Assembly: GCA_018343915.1 (NCBI GenBank)
Contig: JABRWF010000001.1
Span: 5,456,001 to 5,520,000, forward strand
Origin: Agroathelia rolfsii
Lineage: Eukaryota; Basidiomycota; Agaricomycetes; Amylocorticiales; Amylocorticiaceae
Direction of reading: 5' to 3'
Length of the DNA stretch: 64,000 bases
How positions within the stretch are numbered: position 1 is the stretch's first letter; each line of letters starts with the position of its first letter. The notes under the pieces are model-generated. The model had not been told where the DNA came from, ran no database searches, and saw only the letters and a list, made by a program, of their open reading frames with translations. Below, piece after piece: positions 1-10,912 of the stretch. The position numbers and the translations under genes are program-made.

Positions 1-113
1 TCTCAAAGTAAGACAGATGGGGAGCCACATTAGTGTAACTGTCTTTGTCAAAGGTCTAGGATTGAGCAGCATTAAGATGTCCACAAGCCTTTAGTAACTC
101 CTCAGTACCGGCG

Positions 114-716
114 TCAAGGCGTCCTGTGTAGTTCTAATTTGGAGATTTGCTGTATTAAGAAAATACTCAAAAGTGGAGTATAAGGAATGGGTGGGGCTCC
201 GGAGACAACCATCCGATGGCCTTGCAACGCATATACCGCCGTCAATGACAAGGCATCCTCGGGCCCTAAAAATACATGGACGTGACCGGGATATGATAGT
301 AGCTGCAAAAGGCATTTCATGATAGGTAGATATGAGAAGCTCAAGTGCTTTAGCCCAGTCAATTTCGGGAGAACAGCAATGACTTGCTCTTGAAGCCAGA
401 AGTCTGAGATCTGTATGTACACCAACCTGGATAACATGAGTGTAAAGAAGAGGGGCTGCACAACTTGTTTGAATCGACTAGGGACTAGAGATAAAGTATA
501 AAGGTCCGGTTTTCCTGACTTGGGTCGAAGGACTCGAACAAAATCAAGCTCCATATTTCCTTGAAAAGCAACAGCAGCACTTGAAGTATACACAGTCTCG
601 GTTTGTCCGCAGCCAATGGGGCGAGAAATGTGCAAAGAGGCCTTGGGTTGCAAGAAGAGAGGAATGAAACAACTTGAACTCTTGGACAGGGGCGGTAGTA
701 CGGCCCGAGCCGGCAT
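114..716 (-). pseudogene. Degenerate F-box/LRR-like copy
   Basis: A 200-codon open frame on the minus strand resembles the intact F-box protein encoded at 883-2451. The F-box-like stretch (TLSLVPSRFKQVVQPLFF) lines up with that protein's ALSLTCSHLREIAQPLAF. A second block (FWLQEQVIAVLPKLTGLKHL) lines up with its CWLQDRMIAILPKLTGLRYL. About 100 residues that separate these blocks in the intact protein are missing, and the C-terminal half is absent. I infer an internally deleted, inverted relic lying head to head with the intact gene. It is still open, so a short expressed protein cannot be excluded. Confidence 0.6.
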
Positions 717-882
717 ACCAGTGCAAGTGTCAGCAAGCCTTTAGCGCTTTAGCTTCAACTCGTTTACTGCCTTCAAGGCTTACACATCTCTTACCACAAA
801 GCCGTGACTATTTCTGTCTCCAGGCCAAACTCACTCCACCCCCCTTCCCACCATATCAACTATAATCGATTCGGGATAATAC

Positions 883-2451
883 ATGCGCATACACCAACCA
901 TCATCCCCATTACCGAGGGAAATTTGGAATTCAATTTTGTCCTCTGGCTTGGCACATCAGGACTTCTGCGCCTTATCTCTGACGTGTAGCCACCTGAGAG
1001 AAATTGCGCAGCCCCTTGCTTTTACGGAAGTTATTTTCAAGGTCGGAGTGCTTTGTAGGTATAGTCTTGAGAGCTCGGGGGTTCGGCCCTGCTGGTCCCA
1101 GCCCCAGCCACAACAGATGGAGCGACTCCTGGGACTTCTTGAATTCATAGCGTCGCCGCGCATAGCGACTCGTGTGAAGTTCTGTGAGGTAAAGTATGCT
1201 ACCATTGAGGAAGTCACGTCTCTGGCTACGAATCTGCAGGAAGAGGAAGTACGGAAGCCAGATTGCTGGCTCCAAGATCGAATGATCGCTATTCTCCCAA
1301 AACTAACTGGACTGAGGTACTTGGTCTTTTCCGACTCGCCTATCATGAGCCACCATTTGCAGCTTCTATCAGAACCCGGTCTCTGCTGTATTCAGATGGT
1401 CTTTTCGAACTGTTACTTTGTGGAACCCAGGGTCACACCGCTTCTAACGACTTCGGAGGGGCCTCAAAATCAGGAGCTGTCAACGACAGGACGCTCCCCG
1501 GTCTTCCATTACACCCCTCTTTTACCCGTCTCGTTTACACAAAAAACCATCGGATTGCGATTCCTTGATTCGGATAATGGAATGAAGCCCCTGCTAAGCG
1601 TTTGCAGACCTTTTGAAGCTGTTCAATCCTTATCACTATTCAACGACGGGACTTACATCAACTTCATCCCTCATCTTTACCACTTTCAGGGTATACAATC
1701 CTTGAATATGGCTACGGAGGACCTGATCATGAGTGGCCCAATTCATGAGCAAGTCGCCACGTTCCCAAGACTTCAGATTCTCACGTGCCCTTTACATATC
1801 CTTCCTAACTTCACCTCGTGTCCTATCCATACGCTGACGATTTGGAAAAAGTATTCATATCCACGTAAAGAAGACATCTATCCTGCCAATTTTGTCCTTC
1901 AAATCAAACCACTGCTGTCGGGGCTATCTTCCTTGACACTCTTGGAATTGGAGGTCGATGCTGTCATCCAAGAACTTCTCTCTGATTGTCACAGCCTCAA
2001 GTCGCTTGTTATCGAGCAAACTGAGTGGACCAGCTCTGACCCTTTCAGATTCATGTTGGATGCGACACAATTAAAAGCAGATGTAGAGGTACGCCGTTGC
2101 AATCACGCTCCATGAAGTTGTTGAATAGCCCCTCATCGCATTTGACTGTCACATCTGTGTCTCTTTGCACAGGCACGCCTTCGTTGGCTTGATACAATAC
2201 TCTGGCCTTCTACGCTCAAAGATGTTGAGATATGCCCAGAAGATCCTTGGCACCAAAAACCAGATGTTCAACACGAACGGGAAAGAATGTACCGAGATAT
2301 CTTGAATCCTCTTGACTTGGCGCGTTGGCCTCCGAGCCTGAGACGGGTGACGTTCTCAGCCTTCGTCATAGACTCGCACAGGTTTGAGAAGATATATTAT
2401 CCATTTATGCTTGTAACGCATAGCGATGGCACTCGTGAGTGGCGAAGATGA
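883..2451 (+). CDS. F-box protein with LRR-like C-terminal region (copy A, intact)
   Basis: Two exons, 883-2088 and 2173-2451, give 494 residues. The N-terminal PREIWNSILSSG...LSLTCSHLREIAQP is a typical basidiomycete F-box, which in other proteins recruits Skp1 and so an SCF ubiquitin ligase. The rest has irregular leucine-rich segments, presumably the substrate-binding part; no target can be inferred. The 84 nt intron has donor GTACGC at 2089 and acceptor CACAG ending at 2172, and splicing restores a frame ending ...THSDGTREWRR. The start was chosen because the paralogue at 3153 has an ATG at the same place within a shared GGGATAATACATGCGC context. Relatives occur at 114-716, 3153-4633, 22660-22890, 39819-41451 and 49440-51275. 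Family assignment is secure; function is inferred. Confidence 0.85.
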
Positions 2452-2610
2452 ATATCAGAAGCTGGGCACGATGTACATGTACGACTTCGTCATTTGAACT
2501 ACACTATACGTTATGCTCACATTGTAAATTATGTGTTGTTGTCTGTTCAAAAATCTAATTTTTGCTTGAGACTGAAGCCTAGTGTAAATTTTATACGTTA
2601 CATATTGTTG

Positions 2611-2876
2611 TAACGCCATAATCACCTAGCCATCCGCCAACTTCAAAACGGCCACAGACTCCATATGCATCGTTTGGGGGAATCCCACCAGACTCTCGAA
2701 GTCATCTTTCTCTTCCATCTTTCTCAGAATCATCCCCACATCCCTTGCCTGTGTGTGCACATTACATCTCACATACATCACCGTCTGCTATGCGAGGGAG
2801 TCCTTTACGGTGTTGAAGATGTGCTTCGTGTCTCCTGCGCACAGCGTGGTCTTCTCCTTTGGGATGCCGTTCAGCC
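2611..2876 (-). pseudogene. TRM2 3'-end fragment carried by tandem duplication
   Basis: This stretch is a diverged copy of the 3' end of the neighbouring TRM2 gene (4801-5163). It includes the region of the catalytic-Cys motif and the C-terminal coding sequence and starts just past the TRM2 stop codon. A 78 bp block of TRM2 (between the CCGTCTGC repeats at 4990-4997 and 5068-5075) is absent, and a single CCGTCTGC remains at 2781-2788. The fragment lies downstream of F-box copy A exactly as TRM2 lies downstream of copy B, so the duplicated unit ran from upstream of the F-box gene into TRM2. It has no start codon and cannot make an active enzyme. Confidence 0.85.
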
Positions 2877-3152
2877 CTTGGTATTTATGCTGTAGACAGT
2901 GGTGTATGTGAACTGGGATTGTTGCCTTTGTTTATCTGGAGCTGTCGCAGTAGTAGTACGGCTGGGCCCGGGCCGGGGCCATATATAGTGGCTTATTCAG
3001 TCTCCCAGGGTTTTTCTTGAATTGAAGTCTAAGTTTCCGCCCTAAGACATCCTTCATCACAAGTTTACAACGCCGTGATCACATCTATTCATAAGCCACA
3101 ACTCACTTCAGGACCCTCCACCAAACCAACTGCAATCAATTTGGGATAATAC

Positions 3153-4633
3153 ATGCGCGAGTTATCACTTCCATTTCCTAGGGAAATCTGGGACCCGATC
3201 ATGTCCTTTGACTTGGAAAAGCAGGATATCCGCTCCCTATCTCTGACATGTAGCCACCTCAGAGGCATCGCACAGCCCCTTCTTTTCACGTCTGTTACGT
3301 CCAAAATCGGCTCACTTCGTAAATTTAGTTTTGCAAACGGAGAGGCCCAGCCCTACTGGCGTCCCGGTCAGAAAGAAAAACTCTTGGAACTTCTCGAATT
3401 CATAGTATCACCGTGCATAGCGACTTGCGTGAAGATCTGTAGTGTGGATCGTCATGATAAAACTATTGAGACAATCGTGTTTCCGGATGTAGACTTACGG
3501 GAAGATGAGCTACGTATGCCAGACTGCTGGCTCCAAGACCAAGTGGTCACTGCTCTCCCGAAGCTAACTAGGCTCAGGCACTTGTTCATTTCGTACTCGT
3601 CTATCATGAGATACCATTTGGCGCTATTATCACATCCTAGTCTCTGTTGCATACGGATAGCGTTTATGAATTGTTATTTTGTGGAACCCAAGACTACTAC
3701 ATTACCTCTAATAACTTCGGAGGTGCCTCAGAATCAGGGTTTGCCGACAACAGGGCTCTCTTTGGCCTTCCTCTATACTACTCTTTTAACGGTCTCGTTT
3801 ACCCAGAAAAACATCGAAATGCAATTCATTGAACGGGGTGATGAGATGGAGTCCCTGCTGAGGGTTTGCAGACCCTTTGAAGCAGTCCAGTCATTGTCTC
3901 TGTTATCCGGGGATATCTACATCAGCTACGTCTCTCATCTTTACCACTTCCAGAACATGCAATCCTTGAACATGGCTACGGAGGACCTGATCATGAATGG
4001 CCCAACTCATGTGCAAGATGCCACGTTCCCGAGACTTGGGGTCCTCGCGTGTACTCTATCCTAACTTTATTTTGTCACCTGTCCATACACTGACGATTCA
4101 GGACGAGATTGGACTTCACGAAGACTGCGACCGTGCCAATGTCGTCCCTCTAATCAAACCATTACTGCCAAGGTAACCTTCCTTGATACTCTTGAAACTG
4201 AAAGTCGATGATGCCTTCCAGGAACTTCTCTCTTATTGCCACAACCTCAAGTCGCTTGCGTTTTTCATTCTAAGCCCAACCTCTTATCACTTTTTGTCAT
4301 CTGCATCTTGTTTCACAGGAATGTCTTCGTTGCCTTGATATAATACACTGGCCTTCTACGCTCGAAAGCGTCGAGATAAATCCACAAGTTCCTTGGAATC
4401 AAGAACCAGGCGATCGACACGAACGAGAAAGAATGTATCGAGACATTTTGAATTCTCTCGATTTGACGCAATGACCCCCGAGCCTGCGACGCGTCACGTT
4501 CTCGGCCGCAATCGAATCAGAGGGGATTCGCGGAGTGCGCAAGAGGAAATATTATCCATTTGTGCTCATGACTCTTGACGACGGCGGCGGCGGCGGCGGC
4601 AGCAGCAGCAGTAGCATTCGCGAGTGGCGAAGC
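3153..4633 (+). pseudogene. F-box/LRR-like gene copy B, decayed 3' half
   Basis: The first 303 codons (3153-4064) align with copy A through the F-box (PREIWDPIMSF...SLTCSHLRGIAQP), the CWLQDQVVTALPKLTRLRHL block and the MATEDLIM block. Small deletions near 4050 then shift the frame into a TAA at 4062. Further stops follow (for example in the CCAAGGTAACC stretch near 4170). The region matching exon 2 of copy A (about 4320-4633) is recognisable in DNA but out of frame, and carries a GGC/AGC triplet expansion absent from copy A. The 5' 303 codons might still make a truncated F-box protein. Copy B sits next to the complete TRM2, which suggests it is the ancestral locus. Confidence 0.75.
4583..4615 (+). 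repeat. (GGC)6(AGC)n trinucleotide tract
   Basis: Six GGC units are followed by three AGC, one AGT and one AGC. Copy A at the matching place (about 2421-2440) has only AGC GAT GGC ACT, so the tract grew after the duplication. It is inside the decayed 3' end of copy B. Confidence 0.9.
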
Positions 4634-4816
4634 TATTCGGAATGTCAGATGCCGATATACGATTGGTTGTATGGATACTATTAGTAATCTTTGCATCGTT
4701 ACTTATGTATTGCTGTTGCTGTGGTTTTGTGCTCATATCTTCTGATGTGTTTATGACCCACATGAAAATGTAGTTTGGTATCTTTTTATTTAGTACCGTT
4801 GTAACGTCAAGATCAT

Positions 4817-6959
4817 CTAGGCATCCACCAGCCTCAAAACGGCCACAGACTCCACATGCGCCGTCTGGGGGAACAAATCAAACCCAACGAGACTCTCGAA
4901 ATCATACCGCTTGCCTGTCCCTTCCATCTTCCTCAGAATCATCCCCACATCCCTTGCCTGTGTGTGCACATTACAGCTCACATACACCACCGTCTGCGGC
5001 ATAAAAGCCACCAGCTGGTCAATAAAGCCCTCATCGCTGCCCTTGCGCGGTGGATCGATGATGAGCGCCGTCTGCTGCGCGGGGAAGTCCCGCACGGTGT
5101 CGAAGATGTGCTTCGCATCTCCCGCACGGAAGGTAATCTTCTCCTTTGGAATGCCGTTCAGCTCTGCGTTGCGCGTCGCAGACCGGATGGATTCGGCGGA
5201 GAGCTCGATGCCGGCGATGGTGGAGAAATATGGCGAGAGTGTGATGGCGAAGAGGCCTGCGCCGCAGTAGGCGTCGACAAGGTGTGTCGGCTTTGTTATT
5301 GTCGTTATTGGGGCAAAAGAGGAGGATTCTGGCTCGAAGATCGCATCGCGCACGTATTCTGTGAGAGGTGGCAGTACGCTGTTGTTATTTTGGAAGAAAG
5401 AGCTGGCGGTGTACTCGAAGAGCATGTCGTCCACGCGTTCCATCATCGTTGCGCGGTGGTCTGTGACGCATAGATGCTTGTCCTCTGGGGCAAGAGTTTG
5501 CTCGGCCGAGCCGTCCGCGTTAATTGGAGGAGGTTCGATGGCGTCCCGGAAGATGAGAGAGACGCCTTTTTTGTATTTTCCTATGTTGTCTTGTATGTCT
5601 CGGCGGACGGGACCGAGGGCGTCGTTGATGGTTTGAGTTGCAATTGGACATTCCTAGAAATCGAAATCAGAGATTGAGGCACGGAGGAGAGTGTTGGAAA
5701 ATTAGAGCCTACTTCAATATCCATGACGTGACTTGTGCCAATTTTATTGAACCCAATCTTCAGCCAATCCGGTGGAGAGGCAGACGATGTAGGCGTAGGA
5801 GCCTTTTGCCATTGTTTTGGTGGTGCATCAAAATGAGGCGTAATTTTGGTACGGTAGCCGTACTGTAAGGGCGAGCCTACAGTTGCTCCGATTTCTGGCA
5901 TGAGATCCTCAGGTAGACCTGTTCATTCCCAGATGAGACACGTTGTTTAATGCCGTGAGATGGAAAGTACCTGCCCGAAAAGTTTTTAAAGGCCTTGACA
6001 ATGACATTCCGCTTCAGATACAGCTGTGTGTTGTAACTGAGCATCTGGGAAGGCCATGAGCATGCGTTCTCTGCAGAGGCAAGGTAGCAAAGAAAATACC
6101 TGGTATTGGCAACCAGCACAGGTGCCAAAGTATTTGCAACCGATGCGGCTATTGTCTCTGAGATCTGAGTTGGGTTTGAGCACTTCGAGAAGATCTGCCT
6201 GAGAGTGCATACGCCCGTTGCGGTAAATGCGTGCTCGGATAACTTCATTTGGCAGCGCGAAGGGGACAAGAACAGACCAGGGTTTATCACCAGGTGATTT
6301 TGCCAGGGCTTCACCTAAATAATAAAGCCACCTAGTTAGCTAAGTAATCAGGAACAACGTCAATCATGCGAGGGATATGGTGTCAGCCATGTGTCCTTAA
6401 GCAGATATGAAATCATGGAGAGCGAAGTGGTTTATGGATTGGAAACAGACATACCGTGAGATGTCAGTGCAGCGACAGTCAATTCCACTTCATCGTGAAA
6501 CTTGTGCGGTGAATCGAATTCAACACCGTCCTCGATTGCCTTGTACACTACATCCTTCCCCAGGACAGCCATGATATCGTGCCAGAGAACATCGTCATGC
6601 GAGTATGGCTCTGGCATTGCCGGCTTCCTGTTCTTGCGTTTCTTGGCGCCCTTTTTTGATGAGGCATTCTGTTTTGCGGGATGTTGTGAAGATGTCTCGG
6701 ATGGGTTGATTTGCTCTGAAATATCAGCCATGCCATCATCTAGGACGACCGTGTGCTGAGGCTCGGAGGGGCTTGAGAGACGAGGTCTTTTGGCAGGGGG
6801 TGGTTCAGATGCCATGGTGCGAAATAAGTTTGGTGAGAGCAAAAGCCCTTTGAGTCGATGGCTTCCTGTAGATGATATTGCGCTGGTAGGACGCAGCCAG
6901 CGTCCGAGTGAAGACCCAACTTGAAGTCGAGTTTGCAATAAAATCCGGGACTGGCACAT
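4817..6959 (-). CDS. TRM2: tRNA (uracil-5-)-methyltransferase, TRM2 family
   Basis: Makes 5-methyluridine at position 54 of tRNA using S-adenosylmethionine (known of the family). Five exons by inspection: 6959-6455, 6314-6100, 6044-5975, 5918-5713 and 5653-4817, giving 610 residues. Seen: a C-x5-C-x2-C iron-sulfur-type motif (CKYFGTCAGC); GSPLQYGYRTKITPHFD; the SAM-binding YCGAGLFAITLSP; DPPRKGSDEGF; and VYVSCNVHTQARD with the catalytic Cys. Intron 3 (5974-5919) appears to start with GC instead of GT; only this choice keeps NFSG joined to LPEDL. The upstream Met gives an Arg/Ser-rich, acid-free N-terminus; a second in-frame Met at 6815 begins MASEPPPAKRPRL, which looks nuclear. The 3' end is copied at 2611-2876. 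Function is secure; start choice and localisation are inferred. Confidence 0.93.
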
Positions 6960-7433
6960 GGCTCAAACGGAAGCAAAGAAAGAATGAGTAACTTCAAGTC
7001 ACATCACGTCACGTCACGGCCGGAAGACGCGGGGTTTCTCCGGCCCGGGCTACCGTGACAATGTGCTCATGTCTGACTTGAAGCTTCTCTCCGTCGCATC
7101 TTCCTGCCTTGACGGACGGAGGCTCAGGCTGCCCGTTTCCAAAACAACAAACCCCAAGAAATAAATGATCATTTGGTCCCCCACAAAGGGTTCAAGTTTG
7201 GCCGAATCTCAACATGGCGTCAATAATGCACGTCGAGTCTACCCACTGACGGGCCGTCGGATGAACACACTTTCTCTATTCACCAGGCACTTTTTGATGC
7301 GTGTCCATGGCTTCGGAGTAACTTTTGGTGAAAGGACAGCTGGCAGTACCAATGCAAACGCATATATTAGGATCGCCGGCGGAATCAAGCTACTATACTC
7401 ACAATGACCACTAATGAAGCCGTGTTCCAAATT
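6960..7433. other. Divergent intergenic region between TRM2 and GH74-1
   Basis: No convincing gene. It holds the divergent promoters of TRM2 (minus) and the first GH74 gene (plus). A GC-rich stretch around 7018-7052 contains CCGGCCCGGG-like palindromic sequence. Confidence 0.5.
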
Positions 7434-7526
7434 ATCCTACAATTCTCCGCCAAATTATCTATCCTGATGTTCTCAAGGCGACTGCTGGTGGCTTGGGATG
7501 CCCAAGACTTTTCATCCCTATATAAA
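7434..7526 (+). promoter_or_regulatory. GH74-1 promoter: shared ATCCTACAATTCTCC block and TATA box
   Basis: ATCCTACAATTCTCC (7434-7448) lies 149 nt upstream of the ATG and recurs at nearly the same distance before the other two GH74 genes. A short TGATGTTCTCAAGG-like stretch follows. TATATAAA is at 7519-7526, about 60 nt before the ATG. Which factor binds is unknown. Confidence 0.55.
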
Positions 7527-7582
7527 GCCACAAGGCGAGGATTCAGTGACCCAAATCGCCACTCGACATCATCATTGTGATC

Positions 7583-10500
7583 ATGGTGCCGAGGTTGAGC
7601 ATTGTAGCTGCCCTCCTTGCAGCTCCGCTGGCCCTTGCCGTATCATCCCAGCCGTACAACTGGGCCAGCGTTCAAATACGCGGTGGCGGCTTCGTTCCTA
7701 ACATCATCTTCAATCCATCCAAGCAGGGTCTAGCATACGCTCGCACAGATATCGGTGGAGCATACCGTCTGAACTCGGATGGGTCGACATGGACGCCCAT
7801 ACTCGATTGGGTAAACAACACTTACCCAAACATGTGGGGTACCGATGCCCTCGCGACGGACCCGGTTGATACATCAAGGCTTTACATTGTGCGTCCCGTG
7901 TCGCTTTGTTTTGTTTTTTTTAGGCTAAGTGGCTTGCCTTATCTAGGCTGCTGGCTTATACACCAATTCTTGGGATCCTAATAACGGCCACATTCTGGCA
8001 TCTACGGATGAAGGGAATACATGGAGCATTTATCCTTTGCCATTCAAAGTCGGAGGCAACATGCCCGGGCGTGGCATGGGAGAGCGGCTAGCCGTCGACC
8101 CAAACCTGAATAATGTCTTGTACTTTGGCACGCGTAATGGCGGTGGCTTGTGGAAATCAACAGATTATGTTTGTGCACGTCAAGTATTAAGTGCAGGTCA
8201 AGGATCTAATATTTTTCTTACGTTTAGGGTCAAACCTGGGCAAACGTGACAAATTTTCCCTCTGTCGGTAAGTTTCAAGATCAAGAGCTTGCAGGTGCGA
8301 CCTGTTTTTTTTTGAAACAGACTGCTCTTAGGGACGTACGCACCGGATCCTACCGACACCAGCGGATACAATAGCGCTCTTATTGGGATTGCTTGGGTCA
8401 CGTTTGACTCTACCACGGGCACATCTGGAAGCGCTACACCGCGCATCTTTGTTGGTGTAGCCAATTTAGGATCGACCAACATTTTCGTATCTGAAGATGC
8501 AGGATCGACGTGTGCGTATATATGCGGTCTTTAGTAGGGATAAAAGTCTCACACATAGAACGAAATATAGGGTCTGCCGTTGCGGGTCAAAACAGCACGT
8601 ATCTGCCTCACAAGGGTGTTTTGTCTCCTAAGGAAAAGACGCTATACGTATCTTACTCCAATGGTGCGGGCCCCTACGACGGGACGGATGGCTATGTACA
8701 GAGGTACAACATTTCCACTGGCGAGTGGACCGATATCACTCCCAGTAAGTCCGTTATTATAAGACAAGTATGAATGATAGCACCTAAATGGCGTTGTTTT
8801 AGGCGGAGAGTACTTCGGTTTCGGTGGCTTTGCGGTTGATTACCTCAACCCTGGAACGGTCATGGTTGCCGCGCTTAACAGCTGGTGGCCAGATGGTCAG
8901 ATATATCGTAGCACGGATAGTGGCAACACATGGACTGGCCTCTGGGCCTGGAGTACGTTGCTCTTTTGCATGTCACTCTTTGCCTTAATTACAATAGCTG
9001 ATCGCGCTCATCAGATCCCTACCCAACACTCGACAGATACTATACATATAGTGATGCCCTTGCTCCATGGCTCGGCCCCGACTATACATCGGCAACTGAA
9101 ACACTACAAATTGGATGGATGATGGAGGGTCTCTCCATCGATCCTTTCAACTCTGATCACTGGCTCTACGGCACTGGCGCGACCATCCAGGGCGGGTTTG
9201 ATCTCACAAAGTGGGACACGACAAGGAACATCACACTGGAGTCGCTAGCGGTCGGTATCGAGGAGACGGCTGTTCAGGATCTGATCTCGCCACCAGTGGG
9301 AGCTCATCTACTTTCTGCTGTAGGTGATATTGGAGGTAAGTTTGGCTTGAGGATATGGGCGCAGAGAGAGCCAGACAAAATGACTTGGATTAGGTTTCGT
9401 GCACGAGGATCTCAACAGTCCACCCGCTAACGAATATTCAAATCCGACATTCTCGACCACGTCTTCGATCGATTTTGCAGGAAATAACCCTCTGATTATT
9501 GTCCGTGTGGGAACGGGTACATCGTGAGTAGTATCCGAATACTAGACAGTCGTTTGCTTCCGCTGAAAAGCTGCATACAGCGACCCGGGTGAATGCGCGA
9601 TCTCGGCAGATGGAGGCTACACTTGGAGTAACGCTTCCGCAGCGCCTGCCAATGTTGAGGGTAAGTGATATGGGGATTGACCTGACACCTTCGCTCATCA
9701 TGTTTTAGGTGGCCAAGTCGCCATTTCTGCAAATGGGAATACTGTCTTGTGGAGCTCCGCTTCCAATGGTGTCCTCCAGTCGTCAAATGTCAACAGCACA
9801 TTCACAGCAGTTTCTTCCCTCCCCTCCGGTGCTGTTATTGCCTCAGATAAGCTCAACAACTCGATCTTCTATGGCGCATCGGGCTCCGTGTTCTACACGT
9901 CTACCAACGGCGGTCTCACCTTTTCCAAGACTGGGACACTCGGCAGCTCTAACACGCCAGTCAAAGTCGCTGTAAATCCCAACGTCACTGGTGATGTGTG
10001 GATCTCGACGGATGTTGGCTTGTTCCATTCCTCATCCCTGGGTGCTGCGCCTGTTGCTATAAGCCAGATCACAGAAGCTGTATGTACAATCACAGAACGT
10101 TTCCCGGCTCTTCTAACATATCTGATAGTGGGCTATTGCTCTTGGAGCACCAGCAACAAGCGGTGGATATCCGTAAGCATAAGATGATGTTGTGTACTTT
10201 CTCTTTCTCATCGCTTGCGTATACTACAATAGTGCTGTATATGCAGCTGCAACCATCGGTGGAGTGATGGCGTACTACCGCTCTGACGATAAGGGTGTTA
10301 CCTGGCTCCAAATTAACGACGAAGCTCATGGGTTCGGGCCTGTGACCTCTGTCGTGCTGGCCGGAGATCCTAGGATATATGGCCGGTGCGATGCAATTTT
10401 CATGTTTACTTACAGCGTCGCTGAAGAAGCTGAACACGTAGTATCTATCTGGGCTCTGGAGGCCGTGGTATATTCTACGGAGACATAGCCGGCTCTACCT

Positions 10501-10912
10501 CGTCTTCGACAACGACAGCTCCGACATCTACATCTTCGAAGGCATCTTCTACTTCACACTCGACAACGACCACTTCGAAGGCTTCTACAACAAGTACGAA
10601 ATCTTCAAGTACGAAGACGTCGTCTACCTCGACAAGTGCCTCTGCTACTTCCACCGGATCAATAGGCGCATATGGACAGTGCGGCGGTAAGCAACATTTT
10701 ACTTGACACTCAAGCGATGAAAAACTCCGTGATTGATTTGTAATGCCGTTGTGTAGGCTCCGGCTGGGCTGGCGCTACCGCTTGCGTATCCGGTTATGTA
10801 TGCACTTATTCGAATCCATGTCAGTGCATTTTCAGCTTTATCCAATATTTTTATATATATTTAACGATAACTTCTATACCACGTAGATTACTCGCAATGT
10901 CTCCCGAGCTAG
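7583..10912 (+). CDS. Secreted GH74 xyloglucanase with C-terminal CBM1 (copy 1)
   Basis: GH74 enzymes cut the beta-1,4-glucan backbone of xyloglucan outside the cell. About 15 exons can be spliced with GT-AG introns of roughly 50-90 nt; the first is 7583-7888 and the second starts at 7947. Residues 1-20 form a signal peptide ending LAAPLALA. The seven-bladed propeller repeats follow. Probable catalytic Asp residues, by family knowledge, are in RTDIGGAYR (near residue 56) and SAVGDIGG. A Ser/Thr-rich linker then leads to a CBM1 with YGQCGG, CVSGYVC and YYSQCLP, ending in TAG at 10910-10912. The true start is the ATG at 7583, preceded by a non-coding GTG. No frame break was seen. Endo- versus reducing-end-specific activity cannot be decided here. 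Confidence 0.93.

Noticed and set aside
3153..4064. Copy B as an intact short F-box gene
   Set aside because: The downstream DNA still matches copy A past the stop but in broken frames, so a decayed full-length gene is the better reading.
4856..5473. 205-codon open frame on the plus strand
   Set aside because: Antisense to the last TRM2 exon, which has clear motifs; the open frame follows from its codon composition.
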